NCBI RefSeq assembly: GCF_014647255.1 | Contig: NZ_BMOV01000007.1 | Span: forward strand, 1 to 64,000 | Origin: Iodidimonas muriae | GTDB taxonomy: Bacteria; Pseudomonadota; Alphaproteobacteria; Sphingomonadales; Rhodothalassiaceae | DNA: 64,000 nucleotides | Reading direction: 5' to 3' | Shown here: positions 18,481 through 28,118 of the stretch, in pieces | How the letters are laid out: each line of letters starts with the position of its first letter | How positions within the stretch are numbered: position 1 is the stretch's first letter | Notes under the pieces: model-generated | The model's input: the letters and a program-made list of their open reading frames with translations, nothing else | Told to the model about the DNA's origin: nothing | Database searches by the model: none | Program-made: the position numbers and the translations under genes

Positions 18481-20502
18481 TTAGCCCTCGATCTTCGAAA
18501 AGTCCGCCACCTGATCCACCGCCGTGCGGATTTGCGCCAGCAAAGCCAGGCGATTTCGGCGCAGTTCGGGATCGTCGGCATTCACCGTTACATCATCGAA
18601 GAACGCATCAATGGGGGCACGCAAAGACGCCAAAGCCCGCATGGCTGCGGCGAAATCTTCCAATTCCAGCGCTTTGGCGGCTTCCTTACCGGCAGCACCC
18701 AGTTTTTCGAACAATGTCTTTTCATCCAAGCCGTCAAACAATGCCGGGTCTACCGTACCCCAATCGGCGGTTTTGTCTTTCTTGCCCTCGATTTTAAGGA
18801 TATTGGCGGCGCGTTTATATCCGGCCAGCAAATTGGCTCCGTCATCGGATTTCAAGAACGCATCCAGCGCCGAAACCCGTGCCAAAAGCCGCACCAGATC
18901 ATCTTCGCCGCCCAATGAGAACACCGCATCGATCAGATCGTGCCGCATGCCCTTTTCGCGCTGCTGCACTTTCAAACGATCCGCGAAAAATTCAAGCAAG
19001 CCGTTCGAGGCATCCAGATAATCACCCAGCTTCAACCGTAGCCCGTTTTCCACGATCAGGCGGATCACGCCAAGGGCCGCCCGTCTTAATGCAAACGGGT
19101 CTTTGGACCCCGTGGGTTTTTCATCAATGGCGAAGAACCCGGTCAGGGTATCGAGCTTTTCCGCCAATGCCACGCAGATGGAAACCGGATCCTGCGGGCA
19201 GCGATCCTCTGGCCCTCTAGGGGCATAATGCTCTTCAATGGCGCGGGCGACATCGGCATGTTCCCCCTGCGCTTCGGCAATTCTGCGGCCCACAAGGCCC
19301 TGCAATTCAGGGAATTCCCCCACCATGCCCGTGGTGAGATCGGCTTTCGCAAGAACAGCCGCGCGGCGCACCTGATCGTCCGGGGCTTTCACCGCCATCT
19401 GTGCCAAGCGTACAGCCAAAGCCTCGATACGCCCAACCCGTTCGGCCAGCGTGCCCAGCTTTTCATGGAAAATAATGTCGGACAAGGCATCAACACGGTC
19501 TTCAAGTGGCCGTTTCAGATCCTGTTCCCAGAAAAACCGCGCATCCGATAAACGGGCCGATAAAACCCGTTCATTGCCCGCCACAATCATCGCGCCATCA
19601 TCGCTGGCTTCGGTATTGGCCACACAAATGAAGTTGGGGGCCAGTTTGCCGCTTTTCGGATCACGCAAGGAAAAGAACTTCTGATGCACCTTCATAGAGG
19701 TAATCAGCACCTCGGCAGGTACAGATAAAAAGGCCGCATCAAAGCGCCCCAAATAAGGGACCGGCCATTCGGTCAAGCCTGCATTTTCATCCAGAAGCGC
19801 CGCATCTTCCACCAGTTCCAGCCCGTATTGTGAAGCCAGCGCCTGCGCCCTGTCCTGAATGACCTTCCTGCGATCCTGAGCATCCAAAAGCACATGGGCT
19901 GCGTTCAATTTGCTTTGGTAATCTGCAAAATTTTCAACGGAAATGGTGCCTTGGGACAAGAAACGATGGCCACGGGTTTCTTTGCCGCTTTTGATATTTT
20001 CCATGGTCACAGGCACCACCTGCCCGTCCAGCAATGCCAATATGGACAAAAGCGGACGCACCCAACGTAGTTCGGATGTTCCGGCACGCATGGATTTGGG
20101 CCACGGGAAATTGCGGATGATATCGGGCACGATATCGGCCAATACATCCGCCGTCTTCCGGCCTTTCTGTTCGATTTTGGCGAACAAGAATGTGCCTTTT
20201 TTCTCGACACGGTCTTCGATCACCGCCCCTTCGGGCAAAGAGCCCTTGAAGCCGGCAATGGCCCGTTCCGGTGCATCGGCCCGAGGGCCGCGGCGCTCTT
20301 CAACCATATCGGGCTGCGTTTCGGGCAATCCTTCCACCACCAGCACCAACCGGCGCGGCGTCACATGGCTGTGCATCGCCACAATCTGCAAATTCGCCGC
20401 CTTCAAGGCATCGGCCATCAAGCGCTCAAGATCACCGGCAGCCCGCGCCTGCATGCGCGCAGGAATTTCTTCCGAGAACAGTTCCAGCAAAAACTCAGAC
20501 AT
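18481..20502 (-). CDS. glyS: Glycine--tRNA ligase beta subunit
   Basis: The 673-residue beta subunit of the bacterial alpha2beta2 glycyl-tRNA synthetase. It starts with the invariant [16 protein letters not shown] and contains [20 protein letters not shown] and [20 protein letters not shown], typical of GlyS, and an anticodon-binding-like C-terminal region ([20 protein letters not shown]). The ATG at 20502 overlaps the end of glyQ by 8 bp, which indicates translational coupling. The hairpin at 18415-18443 ends the operon. Confidence 0.97.
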   Translation of the reverse strand: MSEFLLELFSEEIPARMQARAAGDLERLMADALKAANLQIVAMHSHVTPRRLVLVVEGLPETQPDMVEERRGPRADAPERAIAGFKGSLPEGAVIEDRVEKKGTFLFAKIEQKGRKTADVLADIVPDIIRNFPWPKSMRAGTSELRWVRPLLSILALLDGQVVPVTMENIKSGKETRGHRFLSQGTISVENFADYQSKLNAAHVLLDAQDRRKVIQDRAQALASQYGLELVEDAALLDENAGLTEWPVPYLGRFDAAFLSVPAEVLITSMKVHQKFFSLRDPKSGKLAPNFICVANTEASDDGAMIVAGNERVLSARLSDARFFWEQDLKRPLEDRVDALSDIIFHEKLGTLAERVGRIEALAVRLAQMAVKAPDDQVRRAAVLAKADLTTGMVGEFPELQGLVGRRIAEAQGEHADVARAIEEHYAPRGPEDRCPQDPVSICVALAEKLDTLTGFFAIDEKPTGSKDPFALRRAALGVIRLIVENGLRLKLGDYLDASNGLLEFFADRLKVQQREKGMRHDLIDAVFSLGGEDDLVRLLARVSALDAFLKSDDGANLLAGYKRAANILKIEGKKDKTADWGTVDPALFDGLDEKTLFEKLGAAGKEAAKALELEDFAAAMRALASLRAPIDAFFDDVTVNADDPELRRNRLALLAQIRTAVDQVADFSKIEG

Positions 20503-21379
20503 GGGCGGCCTCCTCATGCGCGGCCCAGCCTTCGGCGCACATTTTTGCCAATGCGCGCACACGCCCGATATAGGCCTGTCGTTCCGTTACCGAAATGACC
20601 CCGCGTGCATCGAGAAGATTGAAGCTGTGGCTGGCCTTGATACACTGGTCATAAGCAGGCAACACCAAATTCTGCGCAACCAGTGCCGCACATTCCGCTT
20701 CCGCATCGCGGAAATGCTGCAACAAAATATCGGTGGACGCATGCTCGAAATTATAAGCGGAAAACTGCTTTTCGTTTTCCAAGAACACCTCGCCATAGCT
20801 GACGCCATGCCCATTGAAATCAAGGTCATAGACATTGTCCACGCCTTGCACATACATGGCCAGGCGCTCCAGCCCGTAGGTCAGTTCGCCAGAAACCGGG
20901 CGACAATCGATCCCGCCTACCTGCTGGAAATAGGTGTATTGTGTCACTTCCATGCCATCGCACCACACTTCCCAGCCCAGGCCCCATGCCCCCAATGTCG
21001 GGCTTTCCCAATCATCTTCCACAAAGCGGATATCATGGCGGTCCATATCAATGCCGATGGCGGCCAAAGACCCCAGATAAAGATCCTGCATATCCGCGGG
21101 ATTGGGCTTCAAGATCACCTGATACTGATAATAATGCTGCAGCCGGTTGGGGTTTTCCCCATAGCGCCCGTCGGTCGGTCGGCGGCACGGCTGCACATAA
21201 GCGGCGCGCCAAGGCTTGGGGCCAAGGCTGCGCAAGGTGGTTGCCGGATGAAAGGTGCCTGCCCCCACTTCCAGATCATAAGGCTGCAAAATCACACAGC
21301 CATGTTCTGCCCAATAGCGGTGCAAGGTCAGGATCAGTCCCTGAAAGCTGCGTTTCGGATCGGTGGGATCTAAGGTCAT
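20495..21379 (-). CDS. glyQ: Glycine--tRNA ligase alpha subunit
   Basis: The 294-residue catalytic alpha subunit of glycyl-tRNA synthetase, a class II enzyme. Recognised by [37 protein letters not shown], the class II motif around [20 protein letters not shown], and [18 protein letters not shown]. It precedes glyS with an 8-bp overlap. Together with the upstream S49 protease and methylase genes it forms a same-strand block common in alphaproteobacteria. Confidence 0.97.
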   Translation of the reverse strand: MTLDPTDPKRSFQGLILTLHRYWAEHGCVILQPYDLEVGAGTFHPATTLRSLGPKPWRAAYVQPCRRPTDGRYGENPNRLQHYYQYQVILKPNPADMQDLYLGSLAAIGIDMDRHDIRFVEDDWESPTLGAWGLGWEVWCDGMEVTQYTYFQQVGGIDCRPVSGELTYGLERLAMYVQGVDNVYDLDFNGHGVSYGEVFLENEKQFSAYNFEHASTDILLQHFRDAEAECAALVAQNLVLPAYDQCIKASHSFNLLDARGVISVTERQAYIGRVRALAKMCAEGWAAHEEAAHV

Positions 21380-21463
21380 GGAACGGTTCTCGGATATAGT
21401 CTAAAGGCGCGCGGACAGTAGGGAGCGCTGCGCTTTGGGTCAAGTCAACGCGAACATGCCAGT

Positions 21464-22333
21464 TTATAGGCCGAAGCGGTTCCACATCAAACGCGCTTCG
21501 ATGGCGGCTAAAAGATCATTGGCATAGCCCCCGGCATCCGCATCCGATGCCTGGCTTCCGCCACCGCCAAAGACCCCGGACAACAAGCCTTTACGCGCCG
21601 TGATGGTGCGAAATTTCACTTTCTTTCCAAAGCGCTGGCGCAATAATGTGCGCATATCTGCCACCGCATCCACAAGCCCCAATGCCACCGCCTGACGGCC
21701 CAGCCAGACATCGCCGCTAAACAGCCCCGGCGCATCCGCTTTCAAGCGACGCCCTCTCCTGTCAATGACGATCTCTTTGAAATAATCATGGATTTGCGCC
21801 TGCAGATTTTCGATCCACGTCACATCTTCGGGCTTTTGTGGAGAAAAAGAATCAAGCCGCGCCTTGTTTTCCCCTGCAGTATAAAGCCGCCGGTCAATAC
21901 CCACTTTTTCCATCAAGCCGGTAAAGCCGAACCCGGCAGCCACCACGCCAATCGAGCCGATGATGGATGCTTCATTTACGAAAATCTCGTCTCCGGCGAG
22001 GGCCAGCATATAGCCGCCCGATGCCGCTACATCTTCGGTAAAGGCCAATACGGGCACATCTTTTTCCCGCGCCAGATCACGGATCCGTTGCAGAATCTGG
22101 GCTGATTGCACCGGCGATCCGCCCGGCGAATTGATCACCAATGCCACCGCTTTCAATCCGCTTTGGGAAAAGGCCTCGTCAATCTGCGGGGCGGCAGAAG
22201 AAAATGTAACGCCGGGCTTGAAGCGGCTGTTCATGCCGATCGGCCCCGTGAAGCGCAAAACGCTGACAACGGGCCGCCCGCGTCCGATCAATCTGCCGAA
22301 AAAGCTCACCTTTATACACTCCCTATTGGCCAT
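21464..22333 (-). CDS. S49-family serine peptidase (SppA/SohB type)
   Basis: A 289-residue single-domain S49 peptidase. Family landmarks are VALVINSPGGSPVQSAQ, the nucleophile Ser in EDVAASGGYMLAL, SIIGSIGVV, and the Lys of GENKARLDSFSP that serves as general base in this Ser/Lys-dyad family. The N terminus has no obvious TM anchor, so it may act on the cytosolic face. The ATG at 22333 is chosen; a TTG four codons upstream is possible. In homologues the role is degradation of signal peptides or membrane-associated protein fragments; the substrate here is not known. Confidence 0.9.
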   Translation of the reverse strand: MANRECIKVSFFGRLIGRGRPVVSVLRFTGPIGMNSRFKPGVTFSSAAPQIDEAFSQSGLKAVALVINSPGGSPVQSAQILQRIRDLAREKDVPVLAFTEDVAASGGYMLALAGDEIFVNEASIIGSIGVVAAGFGFTGLMEKVGIDRRLYTAGENKARLDSFSPQKPEDVTWIENLQAQIHDYFKEIVIDRRGRRLKADAPGLFSGDVWLGRQAVALGLVDAVADMRTLLRQRFGKKVKFRTITARKGLLSGVFGGGGSQASDADAGGYANDLLAAIEARLMWNRFGL

Positions 22334-22413
22334 AACAGTGCCCAAAGGCAGTCATAGCCCGTTCGGGACATGCAAATAAAGGGGCATCGCATATCCGGCA
22401 GGGATTGAACGCC

Positions 22414-23211
22414 CTAACGCTGGGGGTGCATCAACCGCGACCAACCGGCCCGGCTCAAATCAATATTCCGGGCATCGCGCAACACCGCTTCTGTCTGCTC
22501 TGAAAACGCCCCGCCGGGATCGTGCAACACCAGACCCGGCATGTGCATCGCCGTGCCTTTCATGGCTTTTCTGGCTTGTACGATCACCCGTTTGGCGGGC
22601 AATCCGGCTTTCGGCCATAAGGGGAAAACAGCCATTTCCCCCGCCCGCCCATAAAGCAGCGCAATCAGTTCATCCAGCCGGTCCGCCCGATGAATAAAGC
22701 TGACGGTGCCTTTATCGCACACCATATCAAGGCAAAAGTGCACCCAATCGCCCAAGACTGCATCCTGATCGATAAAAGCGCGGGCGCGGGTTTTTGTGGG
22801 CGGCGCAAAACACGTACGCTCTTCAAAATACGGGGGATTGGCCATGGCATGGTGAAATTGCCCCCGTCCAAGAATGGCCGGCCGGTCGGTCACATTGGCG
22901 TTTAGAAAGGCCACCCGATCTTCAAAGCCATTCAACGCCGCATTGCGCTTTGCCAAATCCACCATATCAGGATCGATATCTATGCCGGTAAGTGCCACAT
23001 CGGGGCAGCGTGCCGCCACGCAAAGGGCCGCGCCGCCGCTTCCCGCCCCGGCTTCGATCACCCGCTCCCCGGGCCGAGGAGCCATCACGGACGCCAGCAA
23101 AACCGTATCGATACTAACCCGAACGCCGCGATGAGGCTGCAACAGACGCACGCGCCCACCAAGCAAAAGATCTTCCGTCAGCCCTTCGGCATTGACCTTA
23201 TGGAGCGCCAT
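22414..23211 (-). CDS. TrmN6-like (tRNA1Val adenine-N6) methyltransferase
   Basis: A 265-residue SAM-dependent methylase of the COG4123 group. Motif I is VIEAGAGSGGAALCVAAR, followed by LTGIDIDPDMVDLAKRNAAL, and the catalytic MANPPYFEE (the N-P-P-Y of amino-N methylases). A conserved QPHRGVRVSIDTVLLA segment opens the domain as in TrmN6. The E. coli homologue methylates A37 of tRNA1Val; the alphaproteobacterial members are longer and their exact substrate is less sure. It sits between the DUF2007 gene and the S49 peptidase on the same strand. Confidence 0.88.
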   Translation of the reverse strand: MALHKVNAEGLTEDLLLGGRVRLLQPHRGVRVSIDTVLLASVMAPRPGERVIEAGAGSGGAALCVAARCPDVALTGIDIDPDMVDLAKRNAALNGFEDRVAFLNANVTDRPAILGRGQFHHAMANPPYFEERTCFAPPTKTRARAFIDQDAVLGDWVHFCLDMVCDKGTVSFIHRADRLDELIALLYGRAGEMAVFPLWPKAGLPAKRVIVQARKAMKGTAMHMPGLVLHDPGGAFSEQTEAVLRDARNIDLSRAGWSRLMHPQR

Positions 23212-23279
23212 ATATGGTCCGTTTGCCCCCTTTGATCCGGATTCGCCACATCATCCATGGTGCCAGGATGCCAGACATC

Positions 23280-23510
23280 TTATGCCTCTTCCTTCCCCAG
23301 GTCCTTTTCCAGACCGGCCTCCACCAGCAAGTCCCGCGCTTTTTTGTAATCCCCGTCCATCACCATCAACCGACGCGGAATCGCCCCGATACTGCCTTCA
23401 ATGATGCTGACATTGCGATCAAACAGATCACAATCGATTTTGGCATCCTTCAACAAAGATTGAGCATAAGAGAGAAGAACGGGGTTTGTCGTCGTCAACA
23501 AGGTGCGCAC
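23280..23510 (-). CDS. DUF2007 small protein (putative signal-transducing protein)
   Basis: A 76-residue cytosolic protein beginning V(GTG)-R-T-L-L-T-T-T-N-P. The GTG at 23510 is fixed by an AGGAGG Shine-Dalgarno 5 bp upstream; the open frame reaching 23579 gives a poor N terminus. It shows the ferredoxin-like DUF2007 pattern: NPVLLSYAQSLLKDAKIDC, then DRNVSIIEG, then RRLMVMDGDYKKARDLL. Function unknown. First gene of the same-strand block running to glyS, divergent from ispB. Confidence 0.85.
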   Translation of the reverse strand: MRTLLTTTNPVLLSYAQSLLKDAKIDCDLFDRNVSIIEGSIGAIPRRLMVMDGDYKKARDLLVEAGLEKDLGKEEA

Positions 23511-23775
23511 AGAACCTCCTGATGGGCAAAAGACAGGCATGAAGGAACGAATAGCCCGCCGGTTTCGTTCAAAAAACAAGGGCTTGAACAGTCACCATTA
23601 TAGCCAGATTCGCCGCCCCCGGCAAAGCTGTGATCTAAATTGAAATGGAAAGCACTTGTTTTGCACGGCCACCCCCTCCTATTTTGCCTGCACGTGCTAT
23701 GACTTTCCTGCACATACTGTCATAAGATGCATCCAGCATCACCGATATATCAGCGGATCAGCCCAAGGAGACACC

Positions 23776-24810
23776 GTGGCTCATATTGCGTCAATCGATA
23801 AGCACAGAAAAGGTCATGGTGCCACATCTGTCGATGAGGCGCTCGACAGCTTGCAAGCGCTGGTCACCGAAGATATGGCGCGGGTCAATGAAACCATCCT
23901 CGCACGGATGCACAGCCCCGTTGCCCTTATTCCGCAACTGGCCGGTCATCTGATCGCTTCGGGTGGCAAACGCCTGCGCCCCATGCTCACGCTCGCGGGC
24001 GCACGGCTTATTGGCTATGAAGGCACCCGCCACACCAAACTCGCCGCCTGTGTGGAGTTCATCCATACCGCCACCTTGCTGCATGATGATGTGGTGGATG
24101 ACAGCGATCTGCGGCGCGGCAAGGATTCGGCCAATGTGCTGTGGGGCAACAAGCCCAGCGTTTTGGTGGGGGACTTTTTGTTCTCCCGCGCGTTTGAACT
24201 GATGGTGGAAGATGGCTCTTTGAAGGTCTTGCGCCTGCTTAGCCATGCCTCTTCGGTGATTGCCGAAGGCGAAGTGCTGCAATTGTCCATCTCGAATGAT
24301 CTGGAGACACCGGAAGAATCCTATCTTCAAGTGATCGAAGCCAAAACCGCAGCCCTGTTCGAAGCAGCAACCCAAATCGCCGCCGTGGTGGGGGAACGCC
24401 CGGAAAATGAAGAAATGGCGCTGGCAAGCTTTGGCCGCAATTTCGGCATCGCCTTTCAGCTTGTGGATGATGCCCTTGATTATTCCGCCCATCAGGCAAC
24501 CCTTGGCAAATCTGTGGGCGATGATTTCCGCGAAGGCAAAATTACCCTGCCGGTGATCTTAGCGTATCGTCGGGGCTCGGAAGAAGAACGGGTCTTTTGG
24601 AAACGCACCATCGAGGATATGGATCAAAAAGACGGTGATCTGGGCCATGCCTTGGCCCTGATGGACAAGCACGGGGCCATCACCGACACCATCGAGCGTG
24701 CCCGGCATTATGGGGCCATTGCCCGCGATGCACTGGCCATTTTCCAGGATAGCAAAACCCGGCAATTGCTGAATGATATTGTGCGCTTCTGTGTGGAGCG
24801 TGCCTATTAA
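23776..24810 (+). CDS. ispB: Long-chain polyprenyl diphosphate synthase
   Basis: A 344-residue trans-prenyltransferase that makes the octa- to decaprenyl side chain of ubiquinone. The two Asp-rich motifs are HDDVVDDSDLRRG and QLVDDALDY, with GGKRLRPMLTL before and GDDFREGKITLPVI after. The GTG start at 23776 is chosen because AAGGAG lies 5 bp upstream; the open frame reaches back to 23656 in a region that looks non-coding. The product chain length cannot be read reliably by eye. Divergent from the DUF2007 gene. Confidence 0.93.
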   Translation: MAHIASIDKHRKGHGATSVDEALDSLQALVTEDMARVNETILARMHSPVALIPQLAGHLIASGGKRLRPMLTLAGARLIGYEGTRHTKLAACVEFIHTATLLHDDVVDDSDLRRGKDSANVLWGNKPSVLVGDFLFSRAFELMVEDGSLKVLRLLSHASSVIAEGEVLQLSISNDLETPEESYLQVIEAKTAALFEAATQIAAVVGERPENEEMALASFGRNFGIAFQLVDDALDYSAHQATLGKSVGDDFREGKITLPVILAYRRGSEEERVFWKRTIEDMDQKDGDLGHALALMDKHGAITDTIERARHYGAIARDALAIFQDSKTRQLLNDIVRFCVERAY

Positions 24811-24856
24811 ACTCCAGCATCCGGACCCTATGCTGAAAACAAATAAACGCGAGGGC

Positions 24857-24885
24857 TTGCATCGACCTTAAAGCCCCGCTATATA
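24857..24885 (+). promoter_or_regulatory. Sigma-70-type promoter of tRNA-Pro
   Basis: TTGCAT, a 17-bp spacer and TATATA end 19 bp before the tRNA. The spacing places the transcription start about 12 nt upstream of the mature 5' end, as usual for a tRNA precursor. Confidence 0.75.
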
Positions 24886-24904
24886 GCCGATCCTGCGTTT
24901 CTGT

Positions 24905-24981
24905 CGGGGAGTAGCTCAGCCTGGTAGAGCACTGTGTTCGGGACGCAGGGGCCGGAGGTTCGAATCCTCTCTCCCCGACCA
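24905..24981 (+). tRNA. tRNA-Pro (anticodon CGG)
   Basis: A 77-nt cloverleaf with encoded CCA. Acceptor stem CGGGGAG/CTCCCCG with discriminator A, D-arm GCTC...GAGC, anticodon stem CTGTG/CGCAG enclosing loop TTCGGGA (anticodon CGG, reading CCG), and T-arm with GGTTCGAATCC. Flanked by a clear promoter upstream and a terminator downstream, so it is a single-gene transcription unit. Confidence 0.97.
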
Positions 24982-24988
24982 AATCAAG

Positions 24989-25025
24989 AAAAGGCTCAGC
25001 CAGATATGGCTGAGCCTTTTCTTTT
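24989..25025 (+). terminator. Rho-independent terminator of tRNA-Pro
   Basis: A 13-bp stem (AAAAGGCTCAGCC / GGCTGAGCCTTTT) with a 6-nt loop, followed by CTTTT, 8 nt after the tRNA CCA end. Confidence 0.9.
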
Positions 25026-25130
25026 ACATCCTGCCCAAAGCCAGCGAAAGAATGCATATTGCGGGGATATATCAGCCCCTTCATGCGGATCTCGCGCAAA
25101 GGTCACTTATCCGGCAATACAGCCAGTAAC

Positions 25131-25158
25131 AAAAAAAACCGCCCTTTTGATGGGCGGT
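25131..25158 (-). terminator. Rho-independent terminator of the csbD-like gene
   Basis: On the minus strand the stem ACCGCCC/GGGCGGT with a 7-nt loop is followed by a run of T (positions 25137-25131), 27 bp after the stop codon of the CsbD gene. Confidence 0.88.
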
Positions 25159-25184
25159 CAAAGTGAGGGGATTGTGGTCAGTTT

Positions 25185-25397
25185 TTAACGGTGGCGATCT
25201 TTATATTTCCGTTCGAACTCTTCGAGTTCATGCTCGGCCTGTAGTTTGGACCGCCCATATTTTTCCTGAATTTTACCGGCCAATTTTTGGCGATTGCCTT
25301 CAATCTGATCCAATTCATCGTTGGTGATCTCGCCCCATTTGGCCTGTACATCACCTTTGATCTGTTTCCATTTTCCCTCAAAGATATTCTTTTCCAT
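25185..25397 (-). CDS. CsbD-family stress protein
   Basis: A 70-residue hydrophilic, helical protein matching the CsbD family: NIFEGKWKQIKGDVQAKWGE, then LDQIEGNRQKLAGKIQEKYG. Members are induced in the general stress response, with unclear molecular function. The ATG at 25397 follows GGAGG at 5-bp spacing; an upstream in-frame ATG at 25412 precedes this site and is rejected. It is alone on its transcript with its own terminator. Confidence 0.9.
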   Translation of the reverse strand: MEKNIFEGKWKQIKGDVQAKWGEITNDELDQIEGNRQKLAGKIQEKYGRSKLQAEHELEEFERKYKDRHR

Positions 25398-25547
25398 AAC
25401 AGCCTCCATCACTGAGAACGCGGATACTTCATCTAACGCTTAGGTGAATGATAAGTTCCGGTGACTGCCAAAAATAATTACGACTTATTTCTGGAAATAT
25501 GTGAAGGCCATCTTGTTTTTAAGGGAATAATCGAAGAGCGCGTTCGC

Positions 25548-26414
25548 CTAGCGGAACATCAAAAGCGGTACGAGACAAGTGCGGATCAACGCTGTGGTGG
25601 TCGAGCCGACGATCAATTGGCGCACGCGGGAATGGCCATAAGCCCCCACCACCAGAAGGTCGATGCCATCCTTGGCTACGGTTTTGGAAATGACCGTTTC
25701 CGCATCACCCGCTTCAAGACTGGCCGCCACATTCACTCCGGCAGCCTTCAGCTTTTCCTGTGCGGCGTGCAAAGAGGACAGGTGCGCGTCCGTATTGGCG
25801 CCCACCATCAAAAGATGCACAGACAAGCCCTTCAGCAAGGGCTTTTCAATGGCATGGCTGATGGCCTTTTCCGCGCTGGGGCTGCCATCATAGGCAATCA
25901 GCACCCGTTTGATGGGCTTGAAAGCGCGCGAGGCCACCAGAACCGGACGGGCGCTGGCGCGAATAACCCGTTCCAGCTTTCCCCCCAGATGAAGATGATC
26001 GAAATCGGCAGAATGGCCGCGCTTGCCGATCACAATCAACCGCGTATGCGCCTCCAGATCGTGCAGGGCTTCCACCAAGGTGCCGTGGCGCAGAGTGCTT
26101 TGAACATCCGCCACACCCTTGTCACGCAAATACTGAACCGCATGATCGAGAATGGCCCGGCCCTGTATTTGCGCCACTTTTGCCTGTGCCGCGTCCAGAT
26201 CCGCCAGATGGGTAAGCAAGTCTTCACGCTCGTCCACCCGCATGGCACCACTGAAATCCACGCTGCCTGATGCCGGACGCTTTTGATCCAGAACATGGAG
26301 CGCCTCGACCCCCGCCTCGATCCGCCTTGATGCCCATGCGGCATGGTCGTAAACGCTGGTGGCATAGCCTGATCCGTCGGTGCAGGCGATGATATGGGGG
26401 GTCTGGTTTGTCAT
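25548..26414 (-). CDS. Universal stress protein, tandem UspA domains
   Basis: A 288-residue cytosolic protein with two UspA domains (about 5-150 and 165-288). The second has the intact nucleotide-binding signature G-x2-G-x9-G-S/T in VVGAYGHSRVRQLIVGSTT and the N-terminal VLIAYDGSPSAEKA. The first is more diverged (IACTDGSGYATS, VIGKRGHSADFDHLHLGGKL). It starts 27 bp after the SulP transporter gene and is probably co-transcribed with it. SulP-Usp neighbourhoods are frequent in Proteobacteria. Confidence 0.92.
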   Translation of the reverse strand: MTNQTPHIIACTDGSGYATSVYDHAAWASRRIEAGVEALHVLDQKRPASGSVDFSGAMRVDEREDLLTHLADLDAAQAKVAQIQGRAILDHAVQYLRDKGVADVQSTLRHGTLVEALHDLEAHTRLIVIGKRGHSADFDHLHLGGKLERVIRASARPVLVASRAFKPIKRVLIAYDGSPSAEKAISHAIEKPLLKGLSVHLLMVGANTDAHLSSLHAAQEKLKAAGVNVAASLEAGDAETVISKTVAKDGIDLLVVGAYGHSRVRQLIVGSTTTALIRTCLVPLLMFR

Positions 26415-26441
26415 AGGATGGATCTCACCGGCTTATGAGCT

Positions 26442-27938
26442 TCAATGGGCAGAAAGGTCGTCGGCGACACCGGGCTTATCATGCACCGCCAAACTATCCA
26501 CCAGCGTTGTGCTGGCCTCATTCAGCCCGACAACCGACACATCGGTGCCTTCACGGCGGAATTTCAAGACCACCTTATCAAGCGCGGCGACCCCGCTCAA
26601 ATCCCACATATGGGCGCCAGTCAGATCAATGGTCACCCGTTCCAGCACTTCGGTAAAATCAAAGGCTTTTTGAAAACTGTCAGCAGAGGCGAAAAACACC
26701 TGTCCTGTCACCTTATAGCGGCGATGGCGACCATCGGCATCAAGCAGCGAAGTCACATGAAACAAGCGCGATACCTTGCGGGCAAAAAACAGCGCCGACA
26801 TCAACACACCGGCCATAACACCCTTTGCCAGATCATGGGTCGCCACCACAACCGCCACCGTTGTCAGCATCACAAGGCTGGAGCTTTTGGGATGCACCCG
26901 CAAATTCCGGAATGACGACCAGGAAAAGGTGCCGATAGAAACCATGATCATCACCGCAACCAAGGCCGCCATGGGAATACGGCGCACCCAATCCCCCAAA
27001 AGCAGGATCAGAATCAGCAAGAACACGCCGGCCACAAGCGTAGAAAGACGCCCGCGCCCACCGGATTTTACATTGATCACCGATTGGCCGATCATCGCAC
27101 AGCCGGCCATGCCGCCAAAAAGTCCGGAAACGATATTGGCAATGCCCTGCCCCGCCGCTTCACGGTTTTTATCGCTGCCGGTGTCGGTAAATTCATCCAC
27201 AATGCTGGCGGTCATCAAGGATTCCAGCAAGCCCACCACTGCCAATGTCAGCGATACGGGAAGAATGATCTGCACGGTTTCCCAATCAAGCGGAATATCG
27301 GGCAGCAAAAAGACCGGCAAGCTATCGGGCAATTCCCCCATATCGCCCACTGTGCGCACATCAAGGCCCATCACCGCTACAAAACCGGTGATGACGATGA
27401 TACACACCAAAGGCGATGGCACAGCCCGCGTCAGATAAGGAAACAGATAGATAATGCCCAATCCGGCAGCCAATAAAATATAGGTCATGGGCGGCACATC
27501 AATCAGTTCGGGCAATTGCGCCATGAAAATCAGAATGGCCAGCGCATTCACAAAGCCCGTCATCACCGAACGGGAGACGAATTTCATATAACCGCCCAGC
27601 TTCAAGGCACCGAAAACAATCTGGATAACGCCCGTCAGAATCGTGGCCGCCAGCAGATATTGCAGTCCGTGATCCGCCACCAGATCCACCATCACCAAAG
27701 CCATAGCCCCGGTGGCGGCAGAGATCATCCCCGGACGCCCGCCGGCAAAAGCGATCACAACGGCGATACAGAAAGAGGCATAAAGCCCCACCTTCGGGTC
27801 CACACCGGCAATGATGGAAAAGGCAATGGCTTCAGGAATCAGGGCCAAAGCCACCACCAGCCCGGCAAGACTATCTGCGCGAATATTATCGAACCAATCT
27901 GCCTTCAGGCGATCCAGCATAAGCGTCTCTTGTTCCAT
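26442..27938 (-). CDS. SulP-family anion transporter with STAS domain
   Basis: A 498-residue inner-membrane transporter of the SLC26/SulP family. The N-terminal segment [20 protein letters not shown] is the family hallmark, about 10-12 hydrophobic helices follow, and residues about 390-485 form a cytosolic STAS domain ([20 protein letters not shown]). Bacterial members carry sulfate, bicarbonate or dicarboxylates with sodium or protons; the substrate here is not determinable. An ATG at 27920 is an alternative start. First gene of an operon with the universal stress protein. Confidence 0.9.
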   Translation of the reverse strand: MEQETLMLDRLKADWFDNIRADSLAGLVVALALIPEAIAFSIIAGVDPKVGLYASFCIAVVIAFAGGRPGMISAATGAMALVMVDLVADHGLQYLLAATILTGVIQIVFGALKLGGYMKFVSRSVMTGFVNALAILIFMAQLPELIDVPPMTYILLAAGLGIIYLFPYLTRAVPSPLVCIIVITGFVAVMGLDVRTVGDMGELPDSLPVFLLPDIPLDWETVQIILPVSLTLAVVGLLESLMTASIVDEFTDTGSDKNREAAGQGIANIVSGLFGGMAGCAMIGQSVINVKSGGRGRLSTLVAGVFLLILILLLGDWVRRIPMAALVAVMIMVSIGTFSWSSFRNLRVHPKSSSLVMLTTVAVVVATHDLAKGVMAGVLMSALFFARKVSRLFHVTSLLDADGRHRRYKVTGQVFFASADSFQKAFDFTEVLERVTIDLTGAHMWDLSGVAALDKVVLKFRREGTDVSVVGLNEASTTLVDSLAVHDKPGVADDLSAH

Positions 27939-27965
27939 ATGATGATCTGTTCATGCGCGCTTTAT

Positions 27966-27990
27966 GAAAAAAGCACCCCGAAAGGGGTGC
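27966..27990 (-). terminator. Rho-independent terminator after glpD
   Basis: On the minus strand GCACCCC, a TTTC loop and GGGGTGC are followed by TTTTTTC. It lies 129 bp after the glpD stop and 28 bp before the SulP start, insulating the two operons. Confidence 0.85.
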
Positions 27991-28118
27991 GTCATATGGG
28001 CGGCATGCTAAAGATATTGCACTGCAACATAACCCGTGCAGCCCGCTTCCCTAGGCGCTTGCGGCCAAAAACGCAAGGACGAATTTCTTATCCCCAAGGA
28101 CCACCCTTCAAGATTGCG

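Noticed and set aside
24934-25188. Open frames on both strands over the tRNA-Pro and downstream region
   Set aside because: They read through a tRNA and two terminators and have no protein family resemblance.
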